A stretch of 64,000 bases of DNA, from NCBI GenBank assembly GCA_017994815.1, contig JAGOJY010000014.1, positions 1 to 64,000 of the forward strand, in the 5' to 3' direction. This document shows, piece by piece, positions 30,946 to 40,623 of the stretch. The DNA is from Acidobacteriota bacterium (GTDB lineage Bacteria > Acidobacteriota > Polarisedimenticolia > J045). The stretch's first letter is position 1; the number at the start of each line of letters is the position of its first letter. Position numbers and translations under genes: made by a program. Below the pieces are notes generated by a model. The model ran no database searches. It was not told the DNA's origin and saw only the letters and a list, made by a program, of their open reading frames with translations.

Positions 30946-33227
30946 CGCCGCGGCACGCGCTGCGCATCCGGGTCCGCGGGATCGTCCAGGGAGTCGGGTT
31001 CCGGCCGTTCGTCTACCGCGCGGCGTCCCGACACGGCATCGCCGGGCACGTGCTCAACGGCGACGAGGGTGTCGAGATCCACGCCGAGGGCGCGCCGGAG
31101 GACCTCGCGCGGTTCGCCGAGGAGATCCGCTCGTCCCCGCCGCCGGCCGCGCGCATCTCGGCCTTCGAGGCCGAGCCGGCCGGCGTCAGCGGCGCGGCGT
31201 CGTTCGCCATCCTCGGGAGCGAGAAGCGTGCGGCGCCGACGGTGCGCGTCGCGCCCGACCTGCCGGTCTGCGCGGCCTGCCTGGCCGAGATGCGCGATCC
31301 CGCCGACCGGCGCCACGGCTACCCTTATGTCAACTGCACCGACTGCGGGCCGCGCTTCAGCGTGATCGAGGGGCTCCCGTACGACCGGCCGCGCACGACG
31401 ATGAAGTCGTGGCCGCTGTGCGAGCGCTGCCGGGGCGAGTACGAGGATCCGCTCGACCGGCGTTTCCACGCCCAGCCGGTGGCGTGCCCGGCGTGCGGGC
31501 CGCACTTTGCGTACCTGTCCGGCACCCGCCGCCTCGCGGGCGACGCGGCCGCCGTCGCCGCCGCCGCGGCCGCGCTCGCGCGCGGCGAGATCGTCGCCGT
31601 GAAGGGGATCGGCGGGTACCACCTGGCCTGCGACGCGGCGAACGCCGTGGCCGTTCTCGCGCTGCGCGAGCGGAAGTACCGCAAGGAGCGGCCGTTCGCG
31701 CTGCTCGCGCGCGACCTGGCGACGGCGCGCGGGCTGTGCCGTCTCGATGCGCCGGCCGAGGAACTGCTCGTCTCCGCGGCGCGCCCGATCGTGCTCGCCC
31801 CGGCGCGCGTCGGGCTGCCTTTGGTCGCGCCGGACACGGACGAGCTGGGCCTGATGCTGCCGTACGCGCCGCTGCACGAGCTGCTGTTCGATGCCGGGGC
31901 GCCCGCGGTGCTGGTCCTGACCAGCGCCAACCGCTCGTCGGAGCCGATCGCCTACCGCGACGAGGACGCGCTGCGCTCCCTGGCCGGGATCGCGGACGGG
32001 TTCCTCGTCGGCGAGCGGCCGATCGCCCGCCGCGTGGACGACTCCGTCGCGCGCGCCGGTGCGTTCGGCCCGGTCGTCCTGCGCCGCGGCCGCGGGTACG
32101 CGCCGGCCCCGGCGGCGACGTTCCCGGACGGCCCGCCGGTGCTGGCGACCGGGGCCGACCTCAAGAACGCGGTCACGCTGGTCGTCGGCGGCCAGGCGTT
32201 CGTCAGCCAGCACATCGGCGACCTCGACCACGAGCCGGCGCGCGTGGCGTTTCACGAGACGCTGCGCGACCTGTGCGCGATGTGGGAGGTCGCCCCGGAG
32301 GTCCTGATCGTCGCCCGCGACCTGCACCCGGACTACGTCTCGTCGCGCGCCGCGCGGGAGATCACCGCCGCGCGCCACGTCGCGCTGCAGCACCACCGCG
32401 CGCACGTGGCCTCGGTCCTCGCCGAGCGCGGCGCGTGGGACGCGCGCGTGGTCGGCTTCGCCTGGGACGGCACCGGTTACGGCGACGACGGGACGATCTG
32501 GGGCGGCGAGGTGTTCGCCGGGTGCGTCGCGGGCGGTTTCGAGCGCGTCGCGCACCTGCGGCCGGCGGTGCTCCCGGGCGGGGACGCGGCAGCGCTGTAC
32601 CCGCCGCAGGCGGCGGCCGGGTTCCTCGCGCAGCTCGACCTCGCGGGCGATCTGTCCGGCGCGCCGTTCCTGTTCCCGGAGCGCTTCGCGCGCGCCCTCG
32701 ACCTCGCGCGGCGCGACGTCCGCTGTTTCCCGACCACGTCGGTCGGCCGGCTGTTCGACGCCGCGGCCGCGCTGTGCGGGTTCGTGCGCGAGATCAGCTA
32801 CGAGGGGCAGGCGGCGGCGTGGCTCGAGCAGCTCGCCCGGCGCGGCGCTGCGGGACGCGACTACCCGCTGCCGTGGGCGGCGCAGGGGCTCGACTTCCGG
32901 CCGCTGCTCGCGGCGCTGGTCGAGGAGCGGCGCCGGGGCGCGGATCCCGCCGCGCTGGCGCGCGGGTTCCACGAGGCGCTGGCGTCCGCGCTCGTGGCCG
33001 GGGCGCGGCGCGCGTGCGAGGCCGCCGGCACCGACGTGCTGGTGCTCTCGGGCGGCGTGTTCCAGAACGAGCTGCTGCTGCGGCTGGTCCGCGACCGGCT
33101 CGAGCGCGACGGGGGGCCCCAGGCCTGGACCAACCGCGCCGTCCCGCCGAACGACGGCGGGATCAGCCTTGGGCAGGCGGCGCTGGCGGCGTTCCACCCG
33201 GCGGCGGCAGCACCGTGCTCGTCGTGA
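30942..33227 (+). CDS. hypF: Carbamoyltransferase HypF, [NiFe]-hydrogenase maturation
   Basis: This 761-residue protein makes the thiocarbamate precursor of the CN ligands of [NiFe]-hydrogenase by transferring a carbamoyl group to HypE. Domains in order: acylphosphatase (GIVQGVGFRPFVYR, residues 1-90); two zinc fingers (CAAC...CTDCGP and CERC...CPACGP, about 105-185); YrdC-like (about 200-380); Kae1-like, with metal ligands in QHHRAH near residue 483. No other hyp or hydrogenase gene is in the window. The 3' end overlaps the convergent permease gene by 65 bp. Confidence 0.96.
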   Translation: MTPRHALRIRVRGIVQGVGFRPFVYRAASRHGIAGHVLNGDEGVEIHAEGAPEDLARFAEEIRSSPPPAARISAFEAEPAGVSGAASFAILGSEKRAAPTVRVAPDLPVCAACLAEMRDPADRRHGYPYVNCTDCGPRFSVIEGLPYDRPRTTMKSWPLCERCRGEYEDPLDRRFHAQPVACPACGPHFAYLSGTRRLAGDAAAVAAAAAALARGEIVAVKGIGGYHLACDAANAVAVLALRERKYRKERPFALLARDLATARGLCRLDAPAEELLVSAARPIVLAPARVGLPLVAPDTDELGLMLPYAPLHELLFDAGAPAVLVLTSANRSSEPIAYRDEDALRSLAGIADGFLVGERPIARRVDDSVARAGAFGPVVLRRGRGYAPAPAATFPDGPPVLATGADLKNAVTLVVGGQAFVSQHIGDLDHEPARVAFHETLRDLCAMWEVAPEVLIVARDLHPDYVSSRAAREITAARHVALQHHRAHVASVLAERGAWDARVVGFAWDGTGYGDDGTIWGGEVFAGCVAGGFERVAHLRPAVLPGGDAAALYPPQAAAGFLAQLDLAGDLSGAPFLFPERFARALDLARRDVRCFPTTSVGRLFDAAAALCGFVREISYEGQAAAWLEQLARRGAAGRDYPLPWAAQGLDFRPLLAALVEERRRGADPAALARGFHEALASALVAGARRACEAAGTDVLVLSGGVFQNELLLRLVRDRLERDGGPQAWTNRAVPPNDGGISLGQAALAAFHPAAAAPCSS

Positions 33228-34317
33228 CCAGCTCGCGCTCGCGGCCGTACACCTCGGAGTAGATCTCCAGGCTGACCTTGAGCAGCGCGGCGATCACCGG
33301 CCCGATCACGACCCCGAAGAAGCCGAAGGTCGCGATCCCGCCGAGCGTGCTGAGGAACACGAGCAGCTCGTGCATCTCGACGTCGTGGCTGACCAGCACC
33401 GGTCGCAACAGGTTGTCCGCACTGCCGATGAACACCAGGCTCCAGACCAAGAGCGCGACCCCGGCGAACGTCTTGCCGAACACGATCAGGAGCACGCTGG
33501 TCGGGACCAGGATCACCTGCGCCCCGACCGACGGGATGGCCGAGGTGAACGCCATCAGCACCGTCCAGAAGAACGGCGCCGGGATGCCGATCAGCCAGAA
33601 GGCCACGCCGCCCATGGTTCCCTGGACCGCGCCGAGGATGCCGATCGTCTTCAGCGTCGCGCGGCTGGTGGCGAAGAAGTCGTGGAACAGCCGCTCGCAC
33701 TGCGACTCCGAGAGCGGCAACAACCGCGCGACCCAGGCCAGGAAGCGGTCCCCGTCGATATAGAAGAAGAACTGCGTGTACAGCACGACGAACAGCAGCA
33801 GGGCGGCGTTGAACACGCCGCCCGCGGTCTTGCTGACCAGCGCGAGGAGCAGCGTGCCGATCTGCCCCGAGGCGGCCTGCACCCGCTGCGTGACGTCCTC
33901 GACCCGCAACTCGTAGCCGAGGATGTTGATGCTCTCGCCGCGCATGAACCGGCGCAGTTCCTGGTTGATCTCGTCGCGGTGCGGGTCGATCCACTCGCCG
34001 ATGCTCGCGGCCAGGTTGGTCGCGTCGGCGACGACGACGGTCAGGATCAGGATCGTCGGGATCACGACCAGGAGGACCGTCGCGCCGACGCTGAGCGCGG
34101 CGGCGAGCCCGCGGCGACCGCCGACGCGGGCCAGGATGCGCTCGAACAGGTCTTTCGACAGGGCCCAGAAGATCACGCCGCCGATGGCGCCGCCGAGCAA
34201 CGAGCCGACCATCCGGAAGAAGATCACCAGAAGCCCGACGACGAGCACGACGGCAAAGATCCGTCGCGCCCGTCGCGCGGTGTCCTCCGGCTCGTGCTGG
34301 ATCACCGGCGAGGTCAT
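33163..34317 (-). CDS. AI-2E family transporter (PerM/YdiK-like permease)
   Basis: This 384-residue inner-membrane protein has about eight membrane helices and the family features: an N-terminal helix pair, a long periplasmic-side loop (about 90-150), and the C-terminal PVLVSHDVEMHELLVFLSTLGGIATFGFFGVVIGPV segment. Substrates differ across the family (signals, ions, drugs), so none is assigned. The start codon lies 2 nt after the SurA/DsbA-like gene ends, so they form an operon. The proline-rich C-terminus is encoded within the end of hypF. Confidence 0.88.
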   Translation of the reverse strand: MTSPVIQHEPEDTARRARRIFAVVLVVGLLVIFFRMVGSLLGGAIGGVIFWALSKDLFERILARVGGRRGLAAALSVGATVLLVVIPTILILTVVVADATNLAASIGEWIDPHRDEINQELRRFMRGESINILGYELRVEDVTQRVQAASGQIGTLLLALVSKTAGGVFNAALLLFVVLYTQFFFYIDGDRFLAWVARLLPLSESQCERLFHDFFATSRATLKTIGILGAVQGTMGGVAFWLIGIPAPFFWTVLMAFTSAIPSVGAQVILVPTSVLLIVFGKTFAGVALLVWSLVFIGSADNLLRPVLVSHDVEMHELLVFLSTLGGIATFGFFGVVIGPVIAALLKVSLEIYSEVYGRERELVTTSTVLPPPGGTPPAPPAQG

Positions 34318-34319
34318 CG

Positions 34320-35378
34320 TCAGGAGGCGGAGGTCGCCCGGGCCAGCTCGCGGTCGATCGCGCGCTTGAACTCCTCGTACGGCTGGGCCCCCGAGAGGAC
34401 CCGGCCGTTGATGAAGAACGCCGGCGTCGCGTTGACGCCGGCCTGCTTGCCGGCCTCGGCGTGCTTGTTGACGGCGTCGGCCATCGCCCCGCTGTCGAGG
34501 CACTGGTCGAACTTCTGCCCGTCGAGGCCGATCGCCCGCGCGTGCTCCTTGAGGTCGGCCAGCGCGAGCCGGCCCTGCTGCTCGAACAGCCGGTCGTGCA
34601 TTTCCCAGAACTTCCCCTGTTGCTCGGCGCACAGCGCGGCCTCGGAGGCCTTGGGCGCCTGCTGGTGCGAGGGGAGCGGGTAATCGCGGAACACGAAGCG
34701 CAGCTTTCCCGGGTACTCGGCCAGCAAGCGCTTGACCACCGGCTCCACCTGCGCGCAGTACGGGCACTGGTAGTCGGCGAACTCCACGATCGTGACCGGG
34801 GCGTTCTCCGGCCCGCGCGCCGGACCGTCCGCCGCGACCTCGACCGCCGGCATCTCCGGTGGCGGCAGCATGGTCACGACGTTGGCCTTGGCCTTCAGCC
34901 CCTGCAGGTACTCGTTGAGCAGGCGCTGCTTCTTCTCGCCCTCGATGTAGCTCCTGATCTGCGGCTGCATCTGCTCGTACGGCCCGGGCATGCGCTGCTC
35001 GTTCTGGCGGTAGAACTGGCGCATCTCGTCTTCGGTCGGCGCGGTCGGCTTGTTGCCGAGTTCCTGCTGGAACAGCTGGTCCTCGCTGATCCCGCGCGCG
35101 GCGGCCTCCTGCTTGACCAGCTTCTCCGCGATCATGTTCTCGAGTCCGGCCTGCCGGATGCGGTGCTCCCGTTCGAGGCGCAGTCGCTCGAGCTCGAGCA
35201 GCTGCGGGCGGATTTCCTTGTCGAGGTCGTCGAGCGTGATCTTCTCGGCCCCGATCACGGCGACCACGGTTTCGGGCTTGGCCGAGCCAGCGGCCGGTTC
35301 CGGCGCGCCCTTGTCGGCGGGGCCGCCGCAGGCGCCGGCGAGGGCGAGAAGGCAGGACAGGAGCAGCAGGCGTTTCAT
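34320..35378 (-). CDS. Lipoprotein with SurA-like segment and DsbA-like thioredoxin domain
   Basis: This 352-residue protein begins with a lipoprotein signal (LALAGAC, lipid Cys17). Residues about 38-165 are helical and resemble the SurA/PpiC N-terminal chaperone region (VIGAEKITLDDLDKEIRPQL). A DsbA-type thioredoxin fold follows from about 185, with the redox site DYQCPYC near residue 205 and a cis-Pro in NATPAFFING. It probably handles disulfides in the periplasm. Fused chaperone and thiol domains on one lipoprotein are notable. Confidence 0.88.
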   Translation of the reverse strand: MKRLLLLSCLLALAGACGGPADKGAPEPAAGSAKPETVVAVIGAEKITLDDLDKEIRPQLLELERLRLEREHRIRQAGLENMIAEKLVKQEAAARGISEDQLFQQELGNKPTAPTEDEMRQFYRQNEQRMPGPYEQMQPQIRSYIEGEKKQRLLNEYLQGLKAKANVVTMLPPPEMPAVEVAADGPARGPENAPVTIVEFADYQCPYCAQVEPVVKRLLAEYPGKLRFVFRDYPLPSHQQAPKASEAALCAEQQGKFWEMHDRLFEQQGRLALADLKEHARAIGLDGQKFDQCLDSGAMADAVNKHAEAGKQAGVNATPAFFINGRVLSGAQPYEEFKRAIDRELARATSAS

Positions 35379-35402
35379 CGAACCTCCGTCGGGGAAACGG
35401 GA

Positions 35403-35408
35403 AGCATA
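35403..35408 (-). promoter_or_regulatory. Possible -10 box for the SurA/DsbA-like gene
   Basis: On the minus strand TATGCT lies 24 nt before the ATG, followed by GGAGG at the ribosome-binding position. No -35 box was recognised. Confidence 0.3.
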
Positions 35409-35442
35409 GGGCGGCCGCGCGGCGGGCGCGACCCTCCCGGCC

Positions 35443-35448
35443 TACAAT
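35443..35448 (+). promoter_or_regulatory. -10 box (TACAAT) of the AsmA-like gene
   Basis: TACAAT lies 50 nt before the GTG start, giving a leader of about 44 nt with GGGAGAGG close to the start. Divergent from the SurA/DsbA-like gene. Confidence 0.4.
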
Positions 35449-35498
35449 CGGACGACCGCCGCAGGGGATCGGGCCCGGGCCTCCTGGCGGGAGAGGCC

Positions 35499-37352
35499 GT
35501 GTTCGCCCGCACCCTGCTGACCGCCGTCTCCGCCCTGCTCGGCGCCGTCGTCGCGGCCGAGTTCGCGTACATCGCGTTGGCCAACCCGTTCCTCGCGCTG
35601 GTAGTGCCGCGGCTGGTCGGCCACTCGGGCCGCGCCGACGTGGACTGGACCCGCGCCTGGACCGTCTGGCCTGGCCGCGTCGAGCTGCGCGGCGTCGAGG
35701 TCACGGTCGAGTCGATCGCCGCGCGCTGGGCGCTGCACCTCGATCGCGCGAGCGTGGACGTGGACCTTTTCGCGCTGGGGCGGCTGGAGCTGCGTGTCGG
35801 CCGGCTGCGCGGGGACGGGCTCGCGTTCCGCCTGCGCAGCCGGATCCGCGATCTGGCCGGCCGCGCCGTGGGCGAGAACGTGCTGCCAGAGGTCCGCGAT
35901 CTGCCGGGAGAACCTCCGGCGCAGCCGCGTCGCGGGCGCTGGACCTACATGCTCGCGGACGTCGCGGTCGAACGCGTCGCGGAGATCTGGATCGAGGAAT
36001 ACCGCTGGCGCGGCGACGGCCGGCTGTCGGGGACGCTGTTCCGGCGCTCGCCGCGCCGGGCCGAGTTGGCGCCGGCGCGCCTCGACGTCGCGCGCGGGGC
36101 CCTGCGCCTCGGCGACGACCTCATCGCGCGCACGCTCGCCGGCAGCGTGGAGGCGGCGATCTCGCCGTTCGACCCGCTGCGCGAGCGCGGCAAGCTGCTG
36201 CTCGACCACCTCGACGGGCGGCTCGGCTGCCGCGGCGAACTCGCCTCGCTCGGGTTCCTGAACTTCTATCTCGGCGGCACCGACTGGATCGAGCTCGGGC
36301 GGGGCGAGGGCGCGCTGTCGGCCGAGGTCCGCGTGCGCCGCGGGCAGTTCGCGCCGGACAGCCGGTTCGAGGTCGAGTCCCGCTCGTTCGGCGCGCGGAT
36401 CGTCGACCTGCTCGCGCGTGGGCCGGGCCGGGCGAGGTGGACCGTGAGCGAGCGGGCCGGCGAACCGGTGGGCGAGGTCGAGCTGGTGCTGGGCCGGTTC
36501 GAGATGGCGCGCGTGGGGCGCGCGCGGCCGGAGGTGCGCGGGGACGGCCTGCGCGTCAGCGGCCGCTCGCGTTCGCTGCGCGTGGACCGCGCCTTCACCG
36601 ACCTCGAGACCTTGTTCGAGATGCCGCGCGCGACGATCCCGGACCTGACGATCGTCAACGACTACCTGCCGCCGGACGCCGGGCTGGCCGTGACCGCGGG
36701 ATCGGCCCGCGTCAGCGCCCGCCTGGCTGCCCCGGCGGACGGGCCGGCGCGCGGCGAGTTCGTCGTCAAGGCCGAGGGCCTGGCCGCCGATGCCGCCGGC
36801 GCGCGCGCGCGCTGCGCCGTGGAGATCGACGGCCGCGTCGAGGGCGTCGCGCGCGGCGGATCGTACCGCCTCGACGGAACGCGCTTGCGCGTGCGCTCGC
36901 TCGACCTCGTCGCGGCCGGCGATGCCGACGCGGCGGTCGCGGACTGGTGGGCCGACACCGAACTCGAGCGCGCCGTCTTGCGCGTGGATGGCGCCCCGCG
37001 CTTCGAGGCGCGCCTGCGGATGGCGCTGCGCGACTCGGGGCCGGTCGTGGCGCTGTTCGCCGCGCGGCGGCCGCTGTCGGGACTGGCCCGGCGCCTGTTG
37101 ACGGTCGAGTCGCTCTCCGCGCACGCCGAACTGGAGGCCAGCCGCGAGGCCGTCGTGCTCAGCCCCCTCGTGGTGGGCAAGCCCGGCCTCGAGCTGCGGG
37201 CCAAGCTGCGCTTCGCCGCGCCCGGGCCGCGCGGCGCCCTGTTCGCCCGCCTCGGCCCGCTCGCGGTCGGGCTGTCCTTGGCCGGGGGCCGGCCGCGGGT
37301 CGAGCAAATCGTCGGCGCGCGGCGCTGGTTCGAGCAGCAAACGCTGCAGTAG
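35499..37352 (+). CDS. AsmA-like envelope protein
   Basis: From a GTG preceded by GGGAGAGG, this 617-residue protein has one N-terminal membrane helix (about 3-27) and then long repetitive beta-rich sequence without enzymatic motifs. The pattern (VDWTRAWTVWPGRVELRGVEV, later GALRLGDDLIARTLAGSVEAAISPFDP) is typical of AsmA/DUF748-like proteins, which are thought to carry lipids between membranes through a beta groove. It stands alone between divergent and convergent neighbours. Family assignment is by pattern and could not be searched. Confidence 0.65.
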   Translation: MFARTLLTAVSALLGAVVAAEFAYIALANPFLALVVPRLVGHSGRADVDWTRAWTVWPGRVELRGVEVTVESIAARWALHLDRASVDVDLFALGRLELRVGRLRGDGLAFRLRSRIRDLAGRAVGENVLPEVRDLPGEPPAQPRRGRWTYMLADVAVERVAEIWIEEYRWRGDGRLSGTLFRRSPRRAELAPARLDVARGALRLGDDLIARTLAGSVEAAISPFDPLRERGKLLLDHLDGRLGCRGELASLGFLNFYLGGTDWIELGRGEGALSAEVRVRRGQFAPDSRFEVESRSFGARIVDLLARGPGRARWTVSERAGEPVGEVELVLGRFEMARVGRARPEVRGDGLRVSGRSRSLRVDRAFTDLETLFEMPRATIPDLTIVNDYLPPDAGLAVTAGSARVSARLAAPADGPARGEFVVKAEGLAADAAGARARCAVEIDGRVEGVARGGSYRLDGTRLRVRSLDLVAAGDADAAVADWWADTELERAVLRVDGAPRFEARLRMALRDSGPVVALFAARRPLSGLARRLLTVESLSAHAELEASREAVVLSPLVVGKPGLELRAKLRFAAPGPRGALFARLGPLAVGLSLAGGRPRVEQIVGARRWFEQQTLQ

Positions 37353-37377
37353 ACGGCGGTGGCCGGCCCGGCGCGGG

Positions 37378-37896
37378 TCAGGACGGGTGCGTGTCGGCCG
37401 CGCGCGGGTCGTTCAGGAACAGCACGTACTCGGGCCCGTCCTCGCGCACCTTGCGCGCGGTCTCGCCGGGGAGGACGACGAACTGCGCCGGGGCGCTGCC
37501 CGGGACTTCGCAGATCGCCGCGCCGCCCGCTTCGAGCTTGCGACCGATCTCGTCCGACACGTCGAGGAACGGGATCTTCCCGTCGCGGGCGACGAAGTGA
37601 AAGCGGCGCGGCCCGCGCACGCCCTGCGTCAGCGCGTGATCGCGCACGACCTGCGCGAGCCGGGACTGGCCTTCGTGCCGCGCCTGCTCCTGCTGCCGGC
37701 GCGCTTCGCGCTCGCGGTCGGCGGCGCGCCGGGCCTCCTCGCGGGCCCGGCGCTCCTGCTCGGCGTGCTGCTTCTCCCCGGCCACGGCGTCCTGCCCGAT
37801 CCGGTTGCGGCGCGCGCGCTCCTCGTGCGCGAGCTGCCGGGCGCGCTTGTCGTCGAGGACGCCCTTCTTGACCAGTTCGTCCTTGAGGCTGCCCAC
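37378..37896 (-). CDS. DUF2058 (YaiL-like) protein
   Basis: This 172-residue protein opens with [28 protein letters not shown] and a charged helix to about residue 75, as in DUF2058/YaiL proteins, followed by a small beta domain ([26 protein letters not shown]). The start is GTG with GGGAG upstream. YaiL has been linked to nucleoprotein or polysome fractions, but its function is not established. It is 25 nt downstream of the aldolase gene. Confidence 0.8.
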   Translation of the reverse strand: MGSLKDELVKKGVLDDKRARQLAHEERARRNRIGQDAVAGEKQHAEQERRAREEARRAADREREARRQQEQARHEGQSRLAQVVRDHALTQGVRGPRRFHFVARDGKIPFLDVSDEIGRKLEAGGAAICEVPGSAPAQFVVLPGETARKVREDGPEYVLFLNDPRAADTHPS

Positions 37897-37921
37897 CGCG
37901 GATCTCCCGAGCCGCCGGTCC

Positions 37922-38971
<1,050 letters not shown>

Positions 38972-39045
38972 CTCGGCCTCTCCCCGGGTCGGCAACGCCC
39001 GGCGCGCTCGCGCGCGCGGCCGGCCGGCGTTTCGCCCGGACCCGT

Positions 39046-39051
39046 TATCAT
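39046..39051 (+). promoter_or_regulatory. -10 box (TATCAT) of the sigma-factor operon
   Basis: TATCAT ends 8 nt before the sigma ATG, predicting a start site 1-3 nt before the codon, with no Shine-Dalgarno sequence. A near-leaderless transcript is implied. Confidence 0.45.
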
Positions 39052-39059
39052 GAAGCGTC

Positions 39060-39689
39060 ATGCAACGGCCTTCCACCCCCGCGGGCGAACCCGACCCCGA
39101 CGACCTGCGCCTTGTCCAGCGGGTGAAGGAAGGCGATCCCGGCGCCTTCGACGAGTTCGTCGCGCGCTTCGGTCCGTTGATCCTCGCGTTCGGGATGCGC
39201 ATGTGCGGCAACCGGCCCGACGCCGAGGACGTGTTCCAGGAAACGCTGATCAAGGTCTACACGTCGCTGGCGACGCTGGAGAACCCGCGGGCGCTGCGCA
39301 CCTGGTTCTGGCGGGTGGTGGCCAACGAGTGCCTGATGAGCCGGCGCGGCCCGCGCGACCCGTCGCGCACGGTCGGGCTGGGCGATCTCGTCCCGCAGGA
39401 ATCGACGCCCGGCGCCGAGCTGGAACTCCCCGATGCCGCGGCGGTCAGCCCCGAGCGGGCGCTGCTCGACACCGAGCGGCGGGAGCGGTTGGAGCGGGCG
39501 CTGGGTAACCTCCCGCCGGACTACCGCATCGTCATCCTGTTGCGCGATTTCGAGGGCCTCTCGACGCAGGAGGTCGCGGACGTCCTCGGCATCAGCGCAA
39601 CTAACGCGAAGGTCAGGCTGCACCGCGCGCGCGCCGCCCTGCGGCAGCGGTTGCAGCCGCCGGCGGCGGCGGAGGACGGTCGGGGATGA
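39060..39689 (+). CDS. ECF-type RNA polymerase sigma factor
   Basis: This 209-residue protein has sigma-2 ([42 protein letters not shown], residues 26-68) and sigma-4 ([41 protein letters not shown], about 150-190), with no sigma-3: the extracytoplasmic-function layout. The stop overlaps the anti-sigma start (ATGA). Target promoters cannot be predicted from the window. Confidence 0.95.
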   Translation: MQRPSTPAGEPDPDDLRLVQRVKEGDPGAFDEFVARFGPLILAFGMRMCGNRPDAEDVFQETLIKVYTSLATLENPRALRTWFWRVVANECLMSRRGPRDPSRTVGLGDLVPQESTPGAELELPDAAAVSPERALLDTERRERLERALGNLPPDYRIVILLRDFEGLSTQEVADVLGISATNAKVRLHRARAALRQRLQPPAAAEDGRG

Positions 39690-39937
39690 CCTGCAACACG
39701 CTGATCGCGCGGCTCGACCGGCTGCTGGAGGGGGACCTTCCCGGCGCCGAGTCCCGCGAAGCCGAGGCGCACCTCGAGGGCTGCGCCGCCTGCCGGGAGG
39801 CGGTCCGGCAGGCCCGGGCCACGGTCGAGGCCTGCCGCCGCGCGCCCCGCCCGGCGGTCGATCCCGGCTGCCTCGAGCGGGCGGTCCGCGCCGCGCGCGA
39901 GGAACTGGTCCGTCGTGGCGTTCTCCGGAAACCCTGA
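39686..39937 (+). CDS. Soluble zinc-finger anti-sigma factor (ZAS type)
   Basis: This 83-residue protein has the H-x3-C-x2-C motif (HLEGCAAC, residues 31-38) of the zf-HC2/ZAS anti-sigma domain, and an upstream Cys3. It lacks a membrane helix, so it acts in the cytoplasm, as redox- or zinc-sensing ZAS factors such as RsrA do; that comparison is inference. It is coupled to its cognate sigma gene by overlap. Confidence 0.85.
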   Translation: MTCNTLIARLDRLLEGDLPGAESREAEAHLEGCAACREAVRQARATVEACRRAPRPAVDPGCLERAVRAAREELVRRGVLRKP

Positions 39938-40057
39938 TCGTTCGAGGCCATCCGGGCGGTCGACGCTCCCGCGCTGCAGACTCCCCGCGGCGGCGGGGCC
40001 GAGGATTCGTGGCCGCGCCGCCGTTCTGCCCGTACATAGAGGGCACCCGGTTCCGGC

Positions 40058-40081
40058 GCACGGCGCGAACGCGCGCCGTGC
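40058..40081 (+). promoter_or_regulatory. Perfect 10-bp hairpin upstream of the YbjN-like gene
   Basis: GCACGGCGCG and CGCGCCGTGC enclose an AACG loop. The hairpin ends 4 nt before the GGGGGAGG ribosome-binding site of the next gene and 120 nt after the anti-sigma gene. It could terminate the sigma operon or fold in the next leader (a TACATA at 40033 could be its -10). No U tract. Confidence 0.4.
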
Positions 40082-40097
40082 ACGAGGGGGAGGTCGG

Positions 40098-40601
40098 ATG
40101 GCGAGTGGCAGGCCCGCGGACGGTATGGCCCCGATCGAGCGGTTGCGCCGCGCCGCGCGCCGCTGGGCCGGGGAAGACCTCTGCGAACTGTCCTCGGACC
40201 GGCCGTCCTTCCTCTGGCTCTACGGCAGCGCGATGGTCGAAGCCAGCGCGGAACCGGACGGGACGATCGTCCTGCGGGCGTTCCTCGTGCTCGGCCCGAC
40301 GCACAAGGCGCGCGTGCGCGAGGAACTGGAAAAGTCCTCGCGGACCTTGCCGGCCGGGCGGCTGGAGCTCGACGGCGAGGGAGACGTGGTGCTGGTGCAC
40401 TCGATCCCGCCCGACACGGACCCCGACGAACTGGAGCGCGCGGTGCAGGAGATCTGCCTGCACGCGGACCGGCTGGACGACCTGCTGTGCGCCCGCCTGG
40501 GCGGGATCCGCTCGCTCGACCTGTTCCGCTACGACGTGATGAGCGCGATCCAGGCCGCCGGCGGCCCCGAGCCGCTCGAGCCGCTGGCCGGCGACACGTA
40601 G
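40098..40601 (+). CDS. Conserved hypothetical protein, YbjN/chaperone-like fold
   Basis: This 167-residue soluble protein has no enzymatic motif. Beta strands alternate with helices in the way of YbjN and type III secretion chaperones (PSFLWLYGSAMVEASAEPDGTIVLRAFLVLG, then SRTLPAGRLELDGEGDVVLVHSIP and a helical C-terminus). GGGGGAGG precedes the ATG. It converges on the NTPase gene, 22 nt away. Fold assignment is tentative. Confidence 0.6.
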   Translation: MASGRPADGMAPIERLRRAARRWAGEDLCELSSDRPSFLWLYGSAMVEASAEPDGTIVLRAFLVLGPTHKARVREELEKSSRTLPAGRLELDGEGDVVLVHSIPPDTDPDELERAVQEICLHADRLDDLLCARLGGIRSLDLFRYDVMSAIQAAGGPEPLEPLAGDT

Positions 40602-40623
40602 GGGTCCGCCGGCGGGTTTCCCG

